Shown piece by piece: positions 50,987 to 60,053 of a DNA stretch of 64,000 nt. The notes beneath the pieces were generated by a model. That model did no database searches. It was not told the origin of the DNA and worked only from the letters and a program-made list of their open reading frames with translations. The translations under genes and the position numbers were made by a program. Source of the DNA: Dactylococcopsis salina PCC 8305 (GTDB taxonomy: Bacteria; Cyanobacteriota; Cyanobacteriia; Cyanobacteriales; Rubidibacteraceae); contig NC_019780.1 in NCBI RefSeq assembly GCF_000317615.1, positions 1-64,000 on the forward strand, written 5' to 3'. Position 1 is the first letter of the stretch. The number at the start of each line of letters is the position of its first letter.

Positions 50987-51017
50987 AGACGTTCCATGGC
51001 GGGAACGTCTTTTTTAT
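50987..51017 (+). terminator. Bcp terminator made from a family-A core hairpin
   Basis: AGACGTTCC and GGAACGTCT with a loop ATGGCG form a stem immediately followed by TTTTTTA. It is the same palindrome as in the MITE-like repeats, with a changed loop, now in terminator position 22 bp after bcp. Confidence 0.75.
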
Positions 51018-51117
51018 CTGGGAAACCCCTAGGAGTAGAAGTGGTGACTATTTCCCCTGCTTGATCTACGGGATTATTAGGACAAAATTTCTTTGGTCGT
51101 TATGATGTGGTGATTAA
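51014..51117 (+). pseudogene. 5' exon fragment of a retropepsin-like aspartic protease gene
   Basis: In one frame the DNA reads LSGKPLGVEVVTISPA, a TGA (51062-51064), then STGLLGQNFFGRYDVVI up to the intron. Joining 51117 to 53834 recreates codon AAA and continues KENVVEFRDR then TGA at 53862-53864. The combined GLLGQNFFGRYDV...KENVVEF is, as I recall it, the C-terminal segment of cyanobacterial clan-AA aspartic proteases. The catalytic Asp-Thr/Ser-Gly region is absent and a stop interrupts the frame, so this is a gene remnant. Confidence 0.6.
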
Positions 51118-51842
51118 GTGCGATTCGTTTCTGGTGAAATCGCATCGTAGTTCTCTTGAACTGCGGAGAGTATAAGCCAGAGCAGGGAGGAAATCCATCT
51201 TGGACTTTATATCCTTCGATGGTTACAGAACCTTGACAACGTGATATCCATGATGGTGAAATACCCCTGAGTATTACGAAATGTATAGAAAAGAGGGTGG
51301 GAATTACCGAACAATGAATGTAGGGAAAACCGAACATTAAATCCATCTCTCTTAGGATGTAAGAGGACAGCGTAACCCTTATCTAAAGAGTTGACTACTT
51401 GAGGATAAAGCAGGGTTAAATGGGATCACTGCTGGAAGCCTAATCTGGTAAATTCCCTAGCAAGAGGCTATGTCTAGTCAACGAACTTACGTCCGAACCA
51501 TCGTTATTACGACCCTGCGTAAAGGCTGTCGCAGGGAGCGAAATATGCTCAACACAAGAGGATATAAGTTTTTAGTAGCTTATATCACATTCCCAAATTT
51601 GTGCGGTGGATAGTAAGGGACTAAGGTCTCAATCAAATGGATATCAGGAACGAAGTAACCCTCGTTCATACTCTTGGGAAGGTCGATTTCCAAGTAGTCT
51701 GTCGGGATGCAATCTCCGATTATCTTAATCGGGTTGAGCGAGGGCAGGATTGGATAAGAAGCGAACGCCTTCTGTAACAGGAAGGATATGCTGACGTATC
51801 CACTTTCGATTACGAAGAAAATGAAATTAAGTAGAGGGAATC

Positions 51843-53750
51843 ATGGACTTACAAAAGTATGAAAGTAATGCGGCGATTAAGACCTTTCTTAATTATCCAT
51901 TTTGGTTAAGTTTCGGATTACTCCTCATGGAGAAAACGGAATGGAGCGATATGGATTGGAAACAGGTTGAAATCAATGTGTTTAAACTCCAAAAACGGAT
52001 TTTTCGAGCTTCTCAAAGTGGTGACGTGGCTAAAGTTCACAAACTCCAGAGATTATTGTTGCGGTCTTGGTGCGCCAAACTCTTTGCAGTACGACGCATT
52101 TCGCAGGATAACCAGGGTAAGAATACTGCTGGGATAGATGGTGTAAAAACCCTAAGTCCTAAGCAAAGATTAAACCTTGCTGAAAACCTAACTCTTACAG
52201 GGAAGGGTAAATCCTTAAGACGGGTCTGGATTCCAAAACCAGGTAAAGCGGAAAAACGCGGCTTGGGTATTCCAGTAATGGAAGACCGTGCGAGGCAAGC
52301 ACTTCTTAAACTGGCTTTAGAGCCAGAGTGGGAGGCAAAATTTGAGCCAAATTCGTACGGATTCAGACCAGGACGCTCTTGCCATGATGCGGGAGAAGCA
52401 ATTTTTGATGCAATTCGGTACAAGCCTAAATGGGTGTTAGATGCCGATATCTCGAAATGCTTCGACCGCATAAATCACGACGCTCTCTTACAAAAATTGA
52501 ATACAACTCCGACTATTGCTCGACAAATTCGAGCTTGGCTAAAGTCGGGGGTCTTGGATAAAGGTGATTGGATGCCAACAAATGAGGGAACACCACAAGG
52601 AGGGGTGATAAGTCCTCTATTGGCAAACATTGCTCTGCATGGACTTGAGGAGTACATAAAACAATGGGCTGAAACTTGGAAAGGTAGAAAAGAACGCAAT
52701 CGTTCTTCCATCTCCTTAATCAGGTACGCAGATGACTTCGTTGTTCTCCATAAGGATAAATCCACCATCCAACAAGCGAAAACGCTAATTGAACAGTGGT
52801 TACATGGCTTAGGCTTAGAAATTAGCGAGAGCAAGACGAGAATTTGTCATACAGTTATGGATTCCGAAGAAGAGAAAGCAGGTTTTGATTTCTTAGGATG
52901 GAATATCCGTCAACATGAAATCGGAAAAAACCATTCAGGAAAAAGTACAAATGGCAAATTACTTGGATTCAAAACAATAATCAAACCTAGCGACAAAAGT
53001 ATCAAAACTCACTATGAAAAGATTGTCTCAGTGTTGGATTCAATGAAAGGTAAATCCCAAGAGGTAATCATTGATAGGCTAAATCCCATAATCACGGGAT
53101 GGTGCAACTACCACAAAACAGTCTGCTCAAAAGAAGTATTTCACCATCTAGACCATCTAGTGTGGAATAAACTACGTCGCTGGATGAAAAGTCGTCACTC
53201 TAATAAAACTCTCAAATGGTGCATAGATAAATACTTTCATTTGACTAAGGAGAAAGATTTAAAGGGAGAGAAAAGGGTTAATAAATGGGTCTTTTCAACT
53301 CCTTCTGATATACCAAATTCTTCTGTTGCGGGCAAGCATGAATTACGCAAGCACGCATGGACTCAAATTGAAAGACATATAAAAATTGAGGGTTCGAGGT
53401 CTCCTTACGATGGAGATTGGCGGTATTGGAGTAAACGTCGGGGTGAATATCCTGGCACACCAAAACGGGTTGCTACTCTGATGAAGCGTCAGAAAGGCAA
53501 ATGCGCTCGTTGTGAACTTTACGTTAAGGATGAAGATGTAATGGAGGTTGACCACATCGTCCCTAAAGCTGAAGGGGGCAAAGACCATTACAAGAACTTA
53601 CAATTACTTCATCGTCATTGTCACCATCAGAAAACTGCCGAAGACCGACAACGACAAATGAACAACAAGGGGAAAAAGAAAGCCCAAAAGAAAACAAAGA
53701 AAGGTCGTAAATCGGAAACTAGACAGGGAAGTGCTGTTAATACAGCGTAG
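51843..53750 (+). CDS. ltrA: Group II intron reverse transcriptase/maturase (LtrA-type) with HNH endonuclease
   Basis: The 635-residue intron-encoded protein promotes splicing and retrohoming. The reverse-transcriptase domain spans about 90-350, with catalytic RYADDFVVL near 296 and GTPQGGVISPLLANI near 249. A maturase (X) domain lies at about 400-500 (IITGWCNYHKTVCSKEVFHHLD). The C-terminal HNH nuclease has CARCELYVKDEDVMEVDHI and LLHRHCHHQKT. AGAGGG precedes the ATG at 51843; an internal ATG at 51927 (MEKTEWSDMDWKQVE) is the more conserved beginning and is an alternative start. The frame is intact. Confidence 0.95.
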   Translation: MDLQKYESNAAIKTFLNYPFWLSFGLLLMEKTEWSDMDWKQVEINVFKLQKRIFRASQSGDVAKVHKLQRLLLRSWCAKLFAVRRISQDNQGKNTAGIDGVKTLSPKQRLNLAENLTLTGKGKSLRRVWIPKPGKAEKRGLGIPVMEDRARQALLKLALEPEWEAKFEPNSYGFRPGRSCHDAGEAIFDAIRYKPKWVLDADISKCFDRINHDALLQKLNTTPTIARQIRAWLKSGVLDKGDWMPTNEGTPQGGVISPLLANIALHGLEEYIKQWAETWKGRKERNRSSISLIRYADDFVVLHKDKSTIQQAKTLIEQWLHGLGLEISESKTRICHTVMDSEEEKAGFDFLGWNIRQHEIGKNHSGKSTNGKLLGFKTIIKPSDKSIKTHYEKIVSVLDSMKGKSQEVIIDRLNPIITGWCNYHKTVCSKEVFHHLDHLVWNKLRRWMKSRHSNKTLKWCIDKYFHLTKEKDLKGEKRVNKWVFSTPSDIPNSSVAGKHELRKHAWTQIERHIKIEGSRSPYDGDWRYWSKRRGEYPGTPKRVATLMKRQKGKCARCELYVKDEDVMEVDHIVPKAEGGKDHYKNLQLLHRHCHHQKTAEDRQRQMNNKGKKKAQKKTKKGRKSETRQGSAVNTA

Positions 53751-53759
53751 TTGGGAGAG

Positions 53760-53793
53760 GAGCGGTGTGATGGGAAACTATCACGCACCGTTC
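53760..53793 (+). ncRNA. Group II intron domain V
   Basis: A 34-nt hairpin with the catalytic AGC at positions 2-4, lower stem GAGCGGTGT/GCACCGTTC, a two-nucleotide bulge (AC), a 5-bp upper stem and a GAAA tetraloop. Confidence 0.92.
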
Positions 53794-53920
53794 TGAAGCC
53801 GAGTCAGGAGGGCGACCTTCTGGCTTAGGTAACAGAAAACGTTGTGGAATTTCGCGATCGATGATCACGGAAAAAACTTGATAAAATAGACTATTCTAAA
53901 CCTTATTTATTAAACCTGAT

Positions 53921-55051
53921 ATGGGTAGCATCTTCGGACAACTTTTTCGGATTAGTACCTTTGGCGAATCTCACGGCGGTGGTGTGGGTGTCATTATTGA
54001 TGGTTGTCCCCCGCAATTACCGATTTCCACTGAAGAAATCCAAGTCGAATTAGATCGGCGCCGCCCTGGACAAAGTAAAATTACGACCCCTCGTAAAGAA
54101 ACCGATACTTGTCAAATCCTCTCAGGAGTCTTTCAAGGGAAAACGACGGGTACACCGATTACGATTTTAGTTCCTAATAAAGACACCCGTCCTCAAGATT
54201 ACAGCGAAATGGCGACGACTTATCGCCCTTCCCATGGAGATGCCACTTATGATGCTAAATATGGATTTCGCAATTGGCAAGGGGGCGGCCGATCATCGGC
54301 ACGAGAAACCATTGGACGAGTTGCTGCGGGGGCGATCGCGAAAAAGATTTTACATCAATTGGCTGCGGTTGAAATTGTTGGTTATGTGAAACGGATCAAA
54401 GATTTAGAAGCGATCGTAGATACGGATATGGTGACTCGTGAACAAGTGGAAAGTAATATTGTTCGCTGTCCTGATCCAGAATGCGCTCAACAGATGATCG
54501 ATCGCATCGATCAAATTCGACGAGAAAAGGATTCGATCGGTGGCGTTGTCGAATGTGTGGTGAGAAATGTTCCCAAAGGACTCGGTGAGCCAGTTTTTGA
54601 TAAATTAGAGGCAGATTTCGCCAAAGGGATCATGTCGCTTCCCGCGAGTAAGGGTTTTGAAATTGGTTCTGGCTTTTCGGGAACGCTACTCAAGGGGAGT
54701 GAACACAATGATCCGTTTTATACCGATGAAACGGGAAACATTCGCACCCGTAGCAATTATTCTGGTGGGATACAAGGGGGGTTAAGTAATGGCGAGAATA
54801 TCATTCTCCGTGCTGCATTTAAGCCCACTTCTACCATTGGTAAAGCCCAAGAAACGGTAACTCGCACGGGTGAAGCCACAGAATTGTCGGCAAAAGGACG
54901 ACATGATCCTTGTGTACTTCCTCGCGCCGTGCCGATGGTAGAGGCAATGGTAGCACTGGTGTTATGTGATCACCTCCTGCGCGATCGCGCTCAATGTCAC
55001 CTGTTCCATGACAGTGACCAATGTAGAGACGTTCCATGGAACGTCTCTTAA
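53921..55051 (+). CDS. aroC: Chorismate synthase
   Basis: AroC converts EPSP to chorismate, the last shared step of aromatic amino-acid synthesis, using reduced FMN. The 376-residue product has [20 protein letters not shown] (about 10-29), [20 protein letters not shown] near 122 and [21 protein letters not shown] near 320. After the natural end ([11 protein letters not shown]) the frame runs on through a CAGTGAC unit and the 22-nt repeat core (coding RDVPWNVS) to TAA. The last 13-15 residues are repeat-derived. It converges on glcD with a 4-bp overlap. Confidence 0.97.
   Translation: MGSIFGQLFRISTFGESHGGGVGVIIDGCPPQLPISTEEIQVELDRRRPGQSKITTPRKETDTCQILSGVFQGKTTGTPITILVPNKDTRPQDYSEMATTYRPSHGDATYDAKYGFRNWQGGGRSSARETIGRVAAGAIAKKILHQLAAVEIVGYVKRIKDLEAIVDTDMVTREQVESNIVRCPDPECAQQMIDRIDQIRREKDSIGGVVECVVRNVPKGLGEPVFDKLEADFAKGIMSLPASKGFEIGSGFSGTLLKGSEHNDPFYTDETGNIRTRSNYSGGIQGGLSNGENIILRAAFKPTSTIGKAQETVTRTGEATELSAKGRHDPCVLPRAVPMVEAMVALVLCDHLLRDRAQCHLFHDSDQCRDVPWNVS
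55026..55047. repeat. Isolated 22-nt core palindrome inside the aroC/glcD junction
   Basis: A perfect copy of the family-A core without the GTTGGGT arms. The adjoining TTAA (55048-55051) contains the stop codons of both convergent genes, and the hairpin could end transcription on both strands. Confidence 0.85.
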
Positions 55052-56532
55052 TAAAGTTGCGCCCCCTTCCATTGAGCCGTTTTTTGAGCATTAGCAGCTT
55101 CTCCACAAGTGCGAGGAGTCGGAAATAACTTGGTTGGGTTTGCCAACCCTTTGGGATTAAATGCGGTGCGAACATATTGCATGGTTTCCATATCCACCGC
55201 GCTAAACATCTCGCTCATATAACAATTTTTATCCGCACCAATGCCATGTTCGCCAGAGATACTTCCTCCCGCTTCCACACAGCGTTTTAGGATTTTGCCG
55301 CCGATTTCTTCTACTGTTTCCAATGCTCCTGCGACGGATTCATCATATAAAATCAAGGGATGCAAATTACCGTCTCCTGCATGAAAGACATTAGCAATGG
55401 GATAACCATACTCCTGGCTTAAGGCTTCGATATCCCGTAACACGGCGGCTAATTGGGTACGGGGAATGACTCCATCTTGGACAAAATAATCGGGGCTTAA
55501 ATGTCCCGCCGCAGCAAAAGCGGCTTTACGTCCTTTCCATAATTTAGCTCGTTTTTCGGCATCAGTGGCGATCGTTGTTTCTCGTGCGCCATTTTCCCGA
55601 CAAATCTCTGCTGTGCGCTGAATGTTGTGGGTTACTTCCACTTCTAACCCGTCTAATTCTACTAATAAAATTGCCCCTGCATCACGGGGATAGCAACCCG
55701 CACCCACCACATCTTCTACCGCATTGATGGTGAGGTTATCCATGATTTCCATGCCACCTGGAATGATGCCATCGCCAATAATCGCGGCGACTGCATTTCC
55801 CGCCGCTTCGATCGTGGTAAAATCAGCGAGAAGCACGGCTACTGATTCGGGAGCTTTCAAAATGCGGAGGGTGATTTCAGTAGCAATACCTAATGTCCCC
55901 TCAGACCCCACAAATAAGCCCGTGAGGTCATATCCTGGCATTTCTGGGACTTGAGACCCCACATCGACGATCGAGCCGTCTGCGGTGACAATTTTGAGGG
56001 CGAGGACATGGTTCGTGGTCACGCCATACTTCAAACAATGAACACCGCCAGAATTTTCTGCTATATTCCCCCCGATCGAGCAGATAATCTGACTAGAGGG
56101 ATCAGGGGCATAATAGAAGCCTTTACCACTAACTGCTTGTGTCACCCAATTATTAATTACTCCAGGCTGTACCACCACTCGCTGGTTAGAGAGATCAGTT
56201 TCTAAAATTTCGTTCATCCGTGCGGTAACAATCAACACCCCATCCTCTAAGGGTAATGCTCCCCCAGATAACCCTGTTCCAGCGCCTCTTGCCACCCATT
56301 TTAAGTTATATTGGTTACAGAGTTGAACCACAGCAGCGACTTCTTCCGTGCTACGAGGCAAAACCACCACCGCCGGACGTTGACGATAACTGGCTAAACC
56401 GTCGCATTCGTAGGTGAGAAGCTCATCTTTACGTCGAACAACGCCATCTTTTCCGACAACTTCCGTAAAGGCTTTGATAATTGGTCGCCATTGGTCTTTT
56501 GAGGCAGCTTTGAAAACGCTTTTTAAGAACAT
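55048..56532 (-). CDS. glcD: FAD-linked glycolate oxidase/dehydrogenase subunit GlcD
   Basis: The 494-residue flavoprotein oxidises glycolate (or D-lactate) to the keto acid, a photorespiratory step. The FAD-binding domain includes [14 protein letters not shown] near residue 57, [14 protein letters not shown] near 80, and the pyrophosphate-binding [19 protein letters not shown] near 152. The C-terminal domain has HAGDGNLHP near 387 and GEHGIG near 429. The GlcE and GlcF partners are not in the window. Its stop lies next to a repeat core. Confidence 0.94.
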   Translation of the reverse strand: MFLKSVFKAASKDQWRPIIKAFTEVVGKDGVVRRKDELLTYECDGLASYRQRPAVVVLPRSTEEVAAVVQLCNQYNLKWVARGAGTGLSGGALPLEDGVLIVTARMNEILETDLSNQRVVVQPGVINNWVTQAVSGKGFYYAPDPSSQIICSIGGNIAENSGGVHCLKYGVTTNHVLALKIVTADGSIVDVGSQVPEMPGYDLTGLFVGSEGTLGIATEITLRILKAPESVAVLLADFTTIEAAGNAVAAIIGDGIIPGGMEIMDNLTINAVEDVVGAGCYPRDAGAILLVELDGLEVEVTHNIQRTAEICRENGARETTIATDAEKRAKLWKGRKAAFAAAGHLSPDYFVQDGVIPRTQLAAVLRDIEALSQEYGYPIANVFHAGDGNLHPLILYDESVAGALETVEEIGGKILKRCVEAGGSISGEHGIGADKNCYMSEMFSAVDMETMQYVRTAFNPKGLANPTKLFPTPRTCGEAANAQKTAQWKGAQLY

Positions 56533-56559
56533 GATCTGAGGGAAAGTTTTGATAACTAT

Positions 56560-56970
56560 CTAGAATTGTAACCCGACTCCTCCTTGAAAAGAGAAAGCCG
56601 TGTCACTTCCTTTACGATAAGCATCAAACGCCACGATCGCGTTACCAAATAAAACCGTATTACTATCTGGAATCATAAAATCAATCCCAGGCTGAATCGC
56701 AAAACTGGTTTGATCCCCCACTGGTGAAGGGGAATTTCCCGTCGCGAAGGAAACCCCTGCGCCCAAATAAGCGTCAGTTTGCCAATTGAGAGGGAAATCA
56801 TAAGATATAGTGGGAACAATTGCAGTTCCCGCTCCAATTAAACTTTGTACTCGTAGGGACAAGGGAACTTCTAAGAATTTATAACGCACGTTCACCAAAC
56901 CACCGATTTGTTCCCCTTCACCGCTACTATCTTCGGTTGCGCCATAGGTGACACCAACGCTAGCGGAATG
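56560..56970 (-). pseudogene. Outer-membrane beta-barrel protein, 5'-truncated
   Basis: The open frame from ATG at 56898 encodes 112 residues with alternating barrel strands, ending in FSFQGGVGLQF, whose final Phe is typical of outer-membrane proteins. The same frame extends upstream without ATG (ASVGVTYGATEDSSGEGEQIGGLVN) to about 56970. There is no signal peptide, so the true N-terminus has been lost or shifted out of frame. I cannot name the family. Confidence 0.55.
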
Positions 56971-56984
56971 ATTTCTACGGTGTT

Positions 56985-57141
56985 GGGAAGTTTATTAATT
57001 ACTTTAGTGGTGATTAGGACGTTTTCTCCTGCGGGGTATCATTTAAGAATTAGTCCAATTTTCTCTTTTTTAGGTTTATGCTTAATCACTGTTAAAGCGA
57101 GTAAACTATACTACTACGGAAAAGAGAAGCGATCGAGCTAA
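56985..57141 (+). pseudogene. Possible fragment of a small membrane protein
   Basis: The frame reads GSLLITLVVIRTFSPAGY and SPIFSFLGLCLITVKASKLYYYG, two hydrophobic segments that look like the C-terminal half of a membrane protein. No start codon belongs to it; the longer ORF from 56908 runs into antisense of the barrel gene. Confidence 0.35.
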
Positions 57142-57216
57142 ATTAGAAAACGCTTGGTTTTCTTGGTATCAAGTCATGCAAAAAGAAGTTTTATAATTGA
57201 ATGAGGAGCGTTAACT

Positions 57217-57942
57217 ATGGTACAAAAAACGACAAAATCAAATTCTGCGATTCCTATTTTACGGTATATTGGTTATGGATTATTAGTTTTTTCAGCGATC
57301 GACATTGCTACAATTTTATATCCTCCTCAGTTTACTAATCCCAGTTGGGAATTACAAACCATCGGTGGTATTGTGGAAAGAGTTCCCGTTCCCTTAATTG
57401 GTTTTGGATTTGTTTTTTTAGGTGAACCCTCACAATGGAAAATTCCAGAACGAGTCTTATTAAACTTAACCTCTTTTTTATCTCTAGTCGTCGCTGCGTT
57501 GTTTTTATTTCTCGTTCCTTTAGGGATTGTCAACACGATCCGAATTAATAATGAGAATACCGAAACAATTACCACTCAATCCGAACAACAAATTGAACAA
57601 ATTGAACAATTAAAAAGTTTAGTAGGAGATGCTAATCCGCAAAATTTAGCACAGTTAGCACAACGACTGAATAGTCAAGAAAATCCAATTGAAGCTAATA
57701 ATCCAGAAGAATTACGATCGGAAATTCGTTCTCGTCTTGAACAACAACAAGATCAAATTCAACAACAAGCAGAAAATACTCAGTCTCAACGTCGTCGTAA
57801 TTTATTAGAAAATGCCGCAAAATGGATTACAGGTGCGCTTCTTTCTTGTGTTTTATTTGCGATTATTTTTCTTCAGACGGCTTGGGTGCGAAAGTTACCA
57901 CTGAAAAAGAAAAAGCAAGAACAACCAAAGACAACTATGTAG
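57217..57942 (+). CDS. HpsJ-like membrane protein
   Basis: The 241-residue protein has three or four membrane helices: IGYGLLVFSAIDIATILYP, the region VPVPLIGFGFVFLGE, LTSFLSLVVAALFLFLVPLGIV, and a C-terminal WITGALLSCVLFAIIFLQT. A long Gln/Glu-rich coiled-coil stretch (about 120-205) lies between them. The WELQTIGGIVERVPVPLIG segment matches the HpsJ family, linked in filamentous cyanobacteria to polysaccharide secretion during hormogonium motility. In a unicellular host the role would differ. The stop TAG is the first base triplet of a family-A unit. Confidence 0.8.
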   Translation: MVQKTTKSNSAIPILRYIGYGLLVFSAIDIATILYPPQFTNPSWELQTIGGIVERVPVPLIGFGFVFLGEPSQWKIPERVLLNLTSFLSLVVAALFLFLVPLGIVNTIRINNENTETITTQSEQQIEQIEQLKSLVGDANPQNLAQLAQRLNSQENPIEANNPEELRSEIRSRLEQQQDQIQQQAENTQSQRRRNLLENAAKWITGALLSCVLFAIIFLQTAWVRKLPLKKKKQEQPKTTM

Positions 57943-58100
57943 GTTGGGTGGAGTTTACGAAACCCAACACCAATTATAAAGACAACCATGTAGGTTGGGT
58001 GGAGTTTACGAAACCCAACACCAATTATAAAGAATTACCTAAACTTGATCTAACCCCCCTTTGAAAGGTTTAATCCCCCCTAACCCCCCTTTGAAAGGGG
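57938..58100 (+). repeat. Two family-A units and C/G-run hairpins
   Basis: Two tandem TAGGTTGGGTGGAGTTTACG / AAACCCAACACCAATTATAA units (57940-58028), the second ending in a decayed MITE end (AATTACCTAAACTTGAT), then CCCCCCTTTGAAAGG hairpins (58053-58100). The first unit's TAG terminates the HpsJ-like gene. Confidence 0.85.
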
Positions 58101-58128
58101 GGAATAATGAGGTGGTGTGTAGCGTTCA

Positions 58129-59076
58129 TTATTCATCTATGATATAAGAAATTCGGGATTTTAATCTAGGAGATAACCAGTGGTAATATTGGGGATAAAT
58201 AGGAAGCCGAGGTTTCAATTTCCATCCTTCTTCGTTTAATATTTTCTGTAAGGAATCGACATGGAGATGCGGATAGTCTGGGTTAACTTCGTCAATGATA
58301 CCAATTCCTCCTAAATCCGTGACTCCTGCTTTGATACAAGTAAGTAAAAATTGCGAGTCTGGAATTAAGTTGGGAGGAATTTGGATGGCGATATCTGAGG
58401 GTAAAATCTCACGGGCTTTTTGAATTAGTTTAGGAAATTCTTTGAGGTTAAATCCGTCTTTTTTCCAGCTTTGTTTGCTTCCTAAGCGGTGCGGTTGTAA
58501 GATGACTTCTTGGATGTGTTGATAGGTTTGATGTTGCTGGGCGATCGCGCTTAAACTTTCCCACCAATCGGCTTCGGTTTCGCCAATTCCGAGTAATATT
58601 CCTGTAGTAAAAGGAATCTTTAATTCTCCCGCATAAGCTAACTGTTGTAAGCGAATTTCTGGCTGTTTACTAGGTGCATTTTTATGAACGGTTTCTAACA
58701 GTTTGGGGGTAATTTGTTCTAACATTAACCCCATAGAAACGTTAACTTGTTTGAGTTGTTTCATTTCCTCATAAAAAAGGGGTCCAGCGTTCGTATGAGG
58801 AAAAAAGCCTAACTCTAATGCTAACTCGCATAAATCATAGATATGTTGAAACCAACGCTGACGACGGGGGGAGTTAGGATGAACTTCTCCTGATAAAATA
58901 AGGATTTCCCACACTCCTTTTTGTTGGAGAGAAATTAACCGCCGTTTCGCGTTTTCTAAACTTAACCATGTATCGTTTCTTGGATCAGTGCGAAAGTTAC
59001 AGTAGGAACAGCGATTAAAACATTCATAGGTGGGAACAAGGGTGTAAGCTGGACTGTAGGTAATGAGAGAAGACAT
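58129..59076 (-). CDS. cofG: 7,8-didemethyl-8-hydroxy-5-deazariboflavin synthase subunit CofG
   Basis: CofG is a radical-SAM enzyme that, with CofH, makes the deazaflavin chromophore Fo, used in cyanobacteria as a photolyase antenna. The 315-residue product has the CxxxCxxC cluster motif in YECFNRCSYCNFR (about residues 18-26), then ILSGEVHPNSPRRQRW. The C-terminal part LTCIKAGVTDLGGIGIIDEVNPDYP is diagnostic. CofH is not adjacent. Confidence 0.9.
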   Translation of the reverse strand: MSSLITYSPAYTLVPTYECFNRCSYCNFRTDPRNDTWLSLENAKRRLISLQQKGVWEILILSGEVHPNSPRRQRWFQHIYDLCELALELGFFPHTNAGPLFYEEMKQLKQVNVSMGLMLEQITPKLLETVHKNAPSKQPEIRLQQLAYAGELKIPFTTGILLGIGETEADWWESLSAIAQQHQTYQHIQEVILQPHRLGSKQSWKKDGFNLKEFPKLIQKAREILPSDIAIQIPPNLIPDSQFLLTCIKAGVTDLGGIGIIDEVNPDYPHLHVDSLQKILNEEGWKLKPRLPIYPQYYHWLSPRLKSRISYIIDE

Positions 59077-59120
59077 ATCGCAATTTTAATTTTAGTTTTG
59101 GTGGTGATACAAACTTACAA

Positions 59121-59756
59121 TTATTCTTGATTTTGTAACCACTCCCGTAGTTGTTTCAACAGTGCGTTTTCTCCCATTGTGTCTCGTTGATTTAAAATTT
59201 TAATGATCTCATTTTTGTTCAAAACGGATAAAACCTGAGACTGTTCACAATCCTGATAACTGCCATTTTCTAGAACATAAATATAAAGTTCTTTGCCATT
59301 AAATCGCCACACTTCTCTTATTCCTAATGCGGCGTAAATGCTGAGACGATCGAGAGAACTACTAGTAATATCAATTTCGATCGCTAAGTCTGGCGGCGGA
59401 TCAACAGTAAGATCAAAATTAACTTTTCCTCGTACTGTTGCTTCTTCAGTAATATAGTAACATTCATCGGGTTCAATCCCACGCTGCAAATCTTTCCGAC
59501 TCCAAGTTGTTGATCCCAAACTATACACTTCTAATCCTAGGATTTCAGTTGTTGTTTCTACAATCCGTCCTAAAAGTCGCTTGTTCCTTTCATGTTCTGG
59601 TAAAGGAGTCATTATTTCTAGGATTCCGCGATCATAGGTTAAATGTTGATTAGAGGTTTCTGCTAAATCTAACGCTAATAATTGATAAGTTTGCCATTTT
59701 ACTCCTTGTAAAAGGGTGTAGTGTTCTCCAATCGATCGAGGGGAAATAGTTATCAT
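59121..59756 (-). CDS. Uma2-family (DUF820) putative restriction-like endonuclease
   Basis: The 211-residue protein has the PD-(D/E)XK-like core PDLAIEIDITSSSLDRLSIYAALGIREVWR near residues 117-147 and the N-terminal Uma2 pattern DRGILEIMTPLPEHERNKRLL. The family is greatly expanded in cyanobacteria and of unclear role. Confidence 0.92.
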   Translation of the reverse strand: MITISPRSIGEHYTLLQGVKWQTYQLLALDLAETSNQHLTYDRGILEIMTPLPEHERNKRLLGRIVETTTEILGLEVYSLGSTTWSRKDLQRGIEPDECYYITEEATVRGKVNFDLTVDPPPDLAIEIDITSSSLDRLSIYAALGIREVWRFNGKELYIYVLENGSYQDCEQSQVLSVLNKNEIIKILNQRDTMGENALLKQLREWLQNQE

Positions 59757-59796
59757 TGTTTTCAGTCAAGGATTAACAATAAACGGTTATTATGGG

Positions 59797-60006
59797 ATAG
59801 GAGTTGGGTTTCGTTTCTCTACACCCAACCTACGTTTAATTAGTGCCTCCTGTTGGGAAACTGAAAGTTTTACCAAATAAGGATTTGAGGCGATTCAGTT
59901 CAGGTAAAAATGCAAGTTCATTGATTGTTCAATCGTCAAAACCTTGCATGCAAGCCTTTTGCCTTTTGCCTTTTGCCTTTTGCCTTTTGCCTCTTGCCTC
60001 TTGCCT
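59797..60006. repeat. Family-A unit and decamer tandem repeat
   Basis: A GTTGGGTTTCGTTTC / ACACCCAACCTACG hairpin lies at 59800-59833, and tandem CTTTTGC/CTCTTGC-type units (59955-60006). The 110 bp between hold no recognisable gene. Confidence 0.8.
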
Positions 60007-60053
60007 TACTCAACCAACCAATGGACTTTTTTAGCAAACCCTAATTAGATAGA

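Larger units (their letters stand above)
51118..53833 (+). mobile_element. Group II intron with intact maturase ORF
   Basis: The 5' end is GTGCG (51118-51122), the group II consensus GUGYG. About 720 nt of structured domain I-IV sequence precedes the ORF. Domain V is a perfect 34-nt example at 53760-53793, and a domain VI hairpin ends at TAAC (about 53833). Removing 51118-53833 restores the reading frame of the flanking protease fragment, which fixes the boundaries. IBS1 GATTAA (51112-51117) is complementary to TTAATC at 51725-51730, a candidate EBS1. The element appears complete and possibly active. Confidence 0.85.

Noticed and set aside
51077-51346. Minus-strand ORF at the 5' end of the group II intron
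   Set aside because: It overlaps the structured intron domain I and the exon remnant; the plus-strand protease frame is the meaningful one.
57822-58064. ORF overlapping the HpsJ-like 3' end
   Set aside because: It is out of frame in the HpsJ-like gene and continues only through two copies of the repeat (VGWVEFTKPNTNYK repeated).
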